A DNA stretch of 8,975 bases from Actinomycetota bacterium (GTDB lineage: Bacteria; Actinomycetota; Acidimicrobiia; Acidimicrobiales; GCA-2861595), in assembly GCA_016781225.1 (NCBI GenBank), contig JADDQT010000071.1, positions 1-8,975 of the forward strand, given 5' to 3'. Within the stretch, counting starts at the first letter, position 1. The number at the start of each line of letters is the position of its first letter. Under the pieces are notes generated by a model. It was not told the DNA's origin, did no database searches, and saw nothing but the letters and a program-made list of their open reading frames with translations. Of the stretch, positions 6,495 through 8,975 are shown one piece after another. Both the position numbers and the translations under genes were made by a program.

Positions 6495-7766
6495 ATGCAT
6501 CCGCTGTGGGAGGAGCTGAGTTGGCGTGGCTTGGTCAACCAGCTCACCGATCCTGAGCTGGCCAGGAGCCTCGACCACGATCAGCTCACGGTGTACGCGG
6601 GCTTCGATCCCACGGCGGCCAGCCTGGGGATAGGAAATCTCCTGCAGCTGTGCACCCTGCGCCGGCTCCAAGAGGGCGGGCACCGGCCCATCGCCCTGGC
6701 CGGAGGAGGAACCGGCTCCATCGGCGATCCCGGGGGCAGGTCCGAGGAGCGACCCCTCCTCACCCCCGAGCAGCTACAGGCCAACCTGTCGGGCATCCGC
6801 CCGCAGCTCGGGCGCTTCCTCGACTTCGATGCCGGAGCTCTTCTCCTCGACAACGGCGAGTGGTTGTGGAAGCTGGGACTGCTCGAGTTCCTCCGGGACG
6901 TGGGCAAGCACTTCACGGTGAACACCATGGTGGCCAAGGAGACGGTGCGCGCTCGCCTGGACGCAGACGAGCGGAGCATCTCCTACACCGAGTTCAGCTA
7001 CATGCTCCTGCAGGCCTACGACTTCCTCCACCTGTTCGACACCCACGGCTGCCGGCTCCAGGTCGGTGGCAGCGACCAGTGGGGCAACATCGTCATGGGC
7101 GTCGACCTGATCCGCCGTGTACGGGGGACGCAGTGCTTCGGGCTCACCACACCCTTGGTGTTGAAGGCCGACGGCACCAAGTTCGGCAAGACCGAGGCCG
7201 GCAACGTGTGGCTCGACCCCAGCCGGACCAGCCCCTATCAGTTCTTTCAGGCGTTCGTGCGAACGGAGGACACCGTGGTCGGCCGGTACCTGCGCTTCTT
7301 CACGTGGCTCGACCGGCCTCGCATCGAGGAGCTGGAGGCGCTCACCGCCGACCATCCGGAGCGGCGCGAGGCACAGCGTGTTCTGGCCCGGGAGGTGACT
7401 GCCCTGGTGCACGGCGACTCGGAGGCGGCGCGCGCCGAGCACGCCGCGAGCGTGCTGTTCAGCGAGGAGATCACCTCTCTCGACGAGAGGACGCTACTGG
7501 AGCTCTTCGCCGAGACGCCTTCGACCGACCTGGCCCGGAGCTACTTCGAAGACTCGGGGATGGAGCTGACCGAGGCACTGCTGCGTATGGGCCTGGCGTC
7601 GTCACGGTCAATGGCAAGGACGACCATCCAGCAGGGCGGTGCCTACGTGAACAACGTACGAGTGACGGATCCAGGCCGCCGACTACGCGTCCAGGATCTC
7701 CTCATGGGTAGGTACCTCCTGCTCCGCAAGGGAAAACGTCACCACCACATGGTTCGCGTCCAGTAG
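6495..7766 (+). CDS. tyrS: Tyrosyl-tRNA synthetase with an atypical HIGH motif
   Basis: This 423-residue class I synthetase attaches tyrosine to tRNA-Tyr in the cytoplasm, and its length is normal for the bacterial enzyme. Recognisable parts are YAGFDPTAASL (T40 present), GGGTGSIGDPGG, DVGKHFTVNTM, the tyrosine-site segments SYMLLQAYDFLHL and GGSDQWGN (191-198), the KMSKS-equivalent KFGKT (229-233), and a C-terminal S4-like RNA-binding domain from about 356 to the end (LLRMGLASSRSMARTTI). The odd point is the HIGH signature, which reads GIGN at residues 45-48, so the first His is Gly and the second is Asn. Every other catalytic landmark is present, so the gene looks intact and functional. The ATG at 6495 matches the family N-terminus (HPLWEELSWRGLV). 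No strong ribosome site, -10 box or T-box leader is evident in the 85-bp gap to the divergent glycosylase gene. Confidence 0.96.
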   Translation: MHPLWEELSWRGLVNQLTDPELARSLDHDQLTVYAGFDPTAASLGIGNLLQLCTLRRLQEGGHRPIALAGGGTGSIGDPGGRSEERPLLTPEQLQANLSGIRPQLGRFLDFDAGALLLDNGEWLWKLGLLEFLRDVGKHFTVNTMVAKETVRARLDADERSISYTEFSYMLLQAYDFLHLFDTHGCRLQVGGSDQWGNIVMGVDLIRRVRGTQCFGLTTPLVLKADGTKFGKTEAGNVWLDPSRTSPYQFFQAFVRTEDTVVGRYLRFFTWLDRPRIEELEALTADHPERREAQRVLAREVTALVHGDSEAARAEHAASVLFSEEITSLDERTLLELFAETPSTDLARSYFEDSGMELTEALLRMGLASSRSMARTTIQQGGAYVNNVRVTDPGRRLRVQDLLMGRYLLLRKGKRHHHMVRVQ

Positions 7767-7787
7767 ACGTCGCTGCCGCTGCGGCGG

Positions 7788-8336
7788 TCACATCACGACG
7801 ACCTTGACGCCAACGTCGGCGAAATCCCACATGGCGGCGGCGTCCGAGCGGCGCTGGCGGACGCAGCCGGCGCTGCGATACTGCCCGAGCTCCTCTTCGG
7901 ATTGGACCGTGCTGCCGTTGGGCTTGGTGGGGATGGCGTGGAAGCCGATGGCCAGGGATTCGCCTTGTGCGAAGCGGACCATGTACTCGAGCTTCAAGTT
8001 GCCCGAGGCGGACCGGCTAACCCGTGACTTGGAGAACACGCTGTAGTTGCCGGGCGCTGGAACGCCCTCCTTGCCCGACACGGCGTACGAGCGGCTGACC
8101 GTGCCGTTGTCCTCGACCAGCCACACCCGTTGCGCCGAGTTGGAATAGACGACGCGCCGACCGCTGCCTCCGTCGGGCGGCGGTGGAGTGGAAGGACGTC
8201 GCTCCGACGACGAGGACGGCGGTCGCGGCCCTCCGAGGAGCCCGGTCACGATGTTGGCGTTGGCCATTCCCACCGTGCCGGCGGTGAGGAGCAGGCCACC
8301 GGCTGCGGAGACGATCACTCTGTGGGAGGTTCGCAC
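7788..8336 (-). CDS. Secreted L,D-transpeptidase-like (YkuD) protein
   Basis: This 182-residue protein appears to be exported. Residues 1-27 form a signal peptide (MRTSHR, a hydrophobic run to about 24, then ANA), followed by a Pro/Ser-rich linker (37-56). The rest resembles a small YkuD domain: VWLVEDNGTVSRSYAVSG, PGNYSVFSKSR, YMVRF, the His of GFHAIP (H133) and the Cys motif SAGCVR (155-160) with C158 as likely nucleophile. Family members cross-link peptidoglycan through 3-3 bonds or attach proteins to it. The usual SHGC(I/V)R is SAGCVR here, so the second His is lost and activity should be tested, not assumed. The GTG start is preceded by AGGAAG at about 5 nt, one of the best ribosome sites in the window. 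It lies 55 bp downstream of the HIT gene, possibly co-transcribed, and meets tyrS tail to tail with 21 bp between them. Confidence 0.8.
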   Translation of the reverse strand: MRTSHRVIVSAAGGLLLTAGTVGMANANIVTGLLGGPRPPSSSSERRPSTPPPPDGGSGRRVVYSNSAQRVWLVEDNGTVSRSYAVSGKEGVPAPGNYSVFSKSRVSRSASGNLKLEYMVRFAQGESLAIGFHAIPTKPNGSTVQSEEELGQYRSAGCVRQRRSDAAAMWDFADVGVKVVVM

Positions 8337-8363
8337 AGGGTCTTCCTACCCGGACACACCGCG

Positions 8364-8393
8364 GACTATTCCCCGTGCGCATTGGCAATAGTC
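8364..8393. repeat. Perfect 7-bp inverted repeat between the HIT and YkuD-like genes
   Basis: GACTATT (8364-8370) and AATAGTC (8387-8393) are exact reverse complements around a 16-base spacer. The right arm overlaps the HIT stop codon. There is no T-run after the stem on the minus strand, so a regulator-binding site or mRNA hairpin fits better than a terminator. Chance occurrence is possible. Confidence 0.4.
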
Positions 8394-8838
8394 AGACGTG
8401 CGGCGGCCGGAGCAGCGAACCGCGGATGCGCTGCGCGATGTCGATCGCCTCCCCTTCGCTGCCGTACCGCGACCTCGGCCAGAAGAACCCGCGTAGGACA
8501 TCCTTGCGGCGGCGGGGCACCACGTGCACGTGGAGGTGGGGCACGCTCTGGCTCACCTCGTTGTTCATGGCCACGAAGGTTCCGTCGGCGCCCATGGCCT
8601 CGGTCACCGCGGCGGCGACTCGCTGCACCGCTTCGAAGAAGGGATGCAGGCAGGCCGGGGGCAGATCGATCAGGGTGCGGTGATGGTGGCGCGGGACGAC
8701 GAGTACATGGCCAGGGAAGAGCGGCCGGTGGTCGAGGAAGGCGAGGACCTCGTCCTCGTCCAGCACCATGTTTGCAGCCACGGTCCCCCCGGCGATGTGA
8801 CAGAAGCGGCACTCCGTGACCGTGTTGTCAACGACCAT
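8392..8838 (-). CDS. HIT-family protein (histidine triad hydrolase/transferase)
   Basis: This 148-residue cytoplasmic protein belongs to the histidine triad family, which hydrolyses or transfers nucleotidyl groups from substrates such as AMP-lysine, AMP-amidates or dinucleoside polyphosphates. The triad is PHLHVHVVPR, with H101, H103 and H105. Other family marks are the N-terminal CRFCHIAGG (10-18, CxxC), DHRPLFPGHVLVVPRHH (36-52) and VAMNNEVSQSVPH. The C-terminal tail (GFFWPRSRYGSEGEAIDIAQRIRGSL) is a normal length. The start is the ATG at 8838; the preceding CCTCCC is not a ribosome site, and a TAGGCT box 9 nt upstream suggests a leaderless or nearly leaderless message. It lies head to head with the gene at 8865 and upstream of the YkuD-like gene on the same strand. 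Its substrate is not predictable. Confidence 0.92.
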   Translation of the reverse strand: MVVDNTVTECRFCHIAGGTVAANMVLDEDEVLAFLDHRPLFPGHVLVVPRHHHRTLIDLPPACLHPFFEAVQRVAAAVTEAMGADGTFVAMNNEVSQSVPHLHVHVVPRRRKDVLRGFFWPRSRYGSEGEAIDIAQRIRGSLLRPPHV

Positions 8839-8847
8839 GGGAGGGCG

Positions 8848-8857
8848 AGCCTACGAT
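8848..8857. promoter_or_regulatory. Overlapping divergent -10 boxes between the HIT gene and the gene at 8865
   Basis: Plus strand TACGAT (8852-8857) lies 7 nt before the ATG at 8865. Minus strand TAGGCT (8848-8853) lies 9 nt before the HIT ATG at 8838. The two boxes share two bases in a start-to-start gap of only 26 bp, so both messages would have almost no leader. This is inferred from consensus and spacing. Confidence 0.45.
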
Positions 8858-8864
8858 CGGGGCC

Positions 8865-8975
8865 ATGAGCCAGTCGCCCGTTCACCTCACCACCGGCCTC
8901 CCGGAGACGATCCTGCCTCCGCCGTCTCCACAGGCCCGGGACCGCTTGGCGGCGGCCCTCGCTGAGCCGCACGAG
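8865..8975 (+). CDS. Unidentified protein, N-terminal 37 codons only
   Basis: An open frame begins at ATG 8865 and runs without a stop to the right edge. The peptide starts MSQSPVHLTTGLPETILPP, followed by a helix-prone stretch (ARDRLAAALAEPHE). It has no signal peptide or membrane segment in the visible part. I do not recognise the family from so short a piece. Support for a real gene comes from the TACGAT box exactly 7 nt upstream of the ATG, the divergent arrangement with the HIT gene, and the absence of another gene here. Confidence 0.5.
   Translation, partial: MSQSPVHLTTGLPETILPPPSPQARDRLAAALAEPHE

Noticed and set aside
6410..6547. N-terminal extension of the DNA glycosylase into tyrS
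   Set aside because: It would overlap the tyrS start by over 50 bp, has no family similarity, and a start with a well-placed -10 box exists at 6409.
7767..7787. Small GCCG-CTG-CGGC hairpin between tyrS and the YkuD-like gene
   Set aside because: A four-base-pair stem with a three-base loop and no T-run is too weak to call a terminator.
8825..8830. TTGTCA as a -35 box for the gene at 8865
   Set aside because: It matches TTGACA at five of six positions, but the spacer to TACGAT is 21 bp, too long for a normal promoter.

Overview
This is a GC-rich bacterial window, and the organism is most likely an actinobacterium. Four things suggest this: the base composition, the actinobacterial style of several proteins (RsbU/SpoIIE-type phosphatase, HhH-PHP protein, long-form HhH-GPD glycosylase, secreted L,D-transpeptidase-like protein), frequent GTG starts, and several start codons with a TANNNT -10 box placed as in leaderless transcripts. 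An Acidimicrobiia-like lineage is a guess I cannot test here. The window is almost fully coding. It holds nine recognisable genes plus the first 37 codons of a tenth. I see no RNA gene, CRISPR array, insertion sequence or prophage gene.

Layout. Positions 1-1593 (+) hold the 3' part of a PP2C/SpoIIE phosphatase gene and, 18 bp on, a PolX-related protein made of an N-terminal helix-hairpin-helix region and a PHP metal-dependent phosphoesterase domain. Positions 1623-4986 (-) hold a PAS-GGDEF-EAL cyclic-di-GMP protein and an FAD-dependent oxidoreductase, separated by a 172-bp gap with two GC-rich hairpins. A GNAT acetyltransferase (+, about 5063-5497) meets a DNA-3-methyladenine glycosylase (-, 5504-6409) tail to tail with 6 bp between them. 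tyrS (+, 6495-7766) meets a secreted L,D-transpeptidase-like protein (-, 7788-8336) with 21 bp between them. Upstream of the latter is a HIT-family protein (-, 8392-8838), divergent from the truncated gene starting at 8865 (+).

How the genes relate. This looks like a patchwork of housekeeping, repair and signalling genes with constant strand switching, not one pathway or a defence or biosynthetic cluster. The PHP protein and the glycosylase may both serve DNA repair but are not in one operon. The phosphatase and the GGDEF-EAL protein are both signalling proteins on opposite strands. The window does not reveal a clear undescribed multi-gene system. The points that merit a second look lie inside single genes: a tyrosyl-tRNA synthetase whose HIGH signature reads GIGN, an EAL domain that has lost two catalytic-site glutamates beside an intact GGDEF and I-site, a PolX-like protein with no polymerase core, and recurring leaderless-type promoters.
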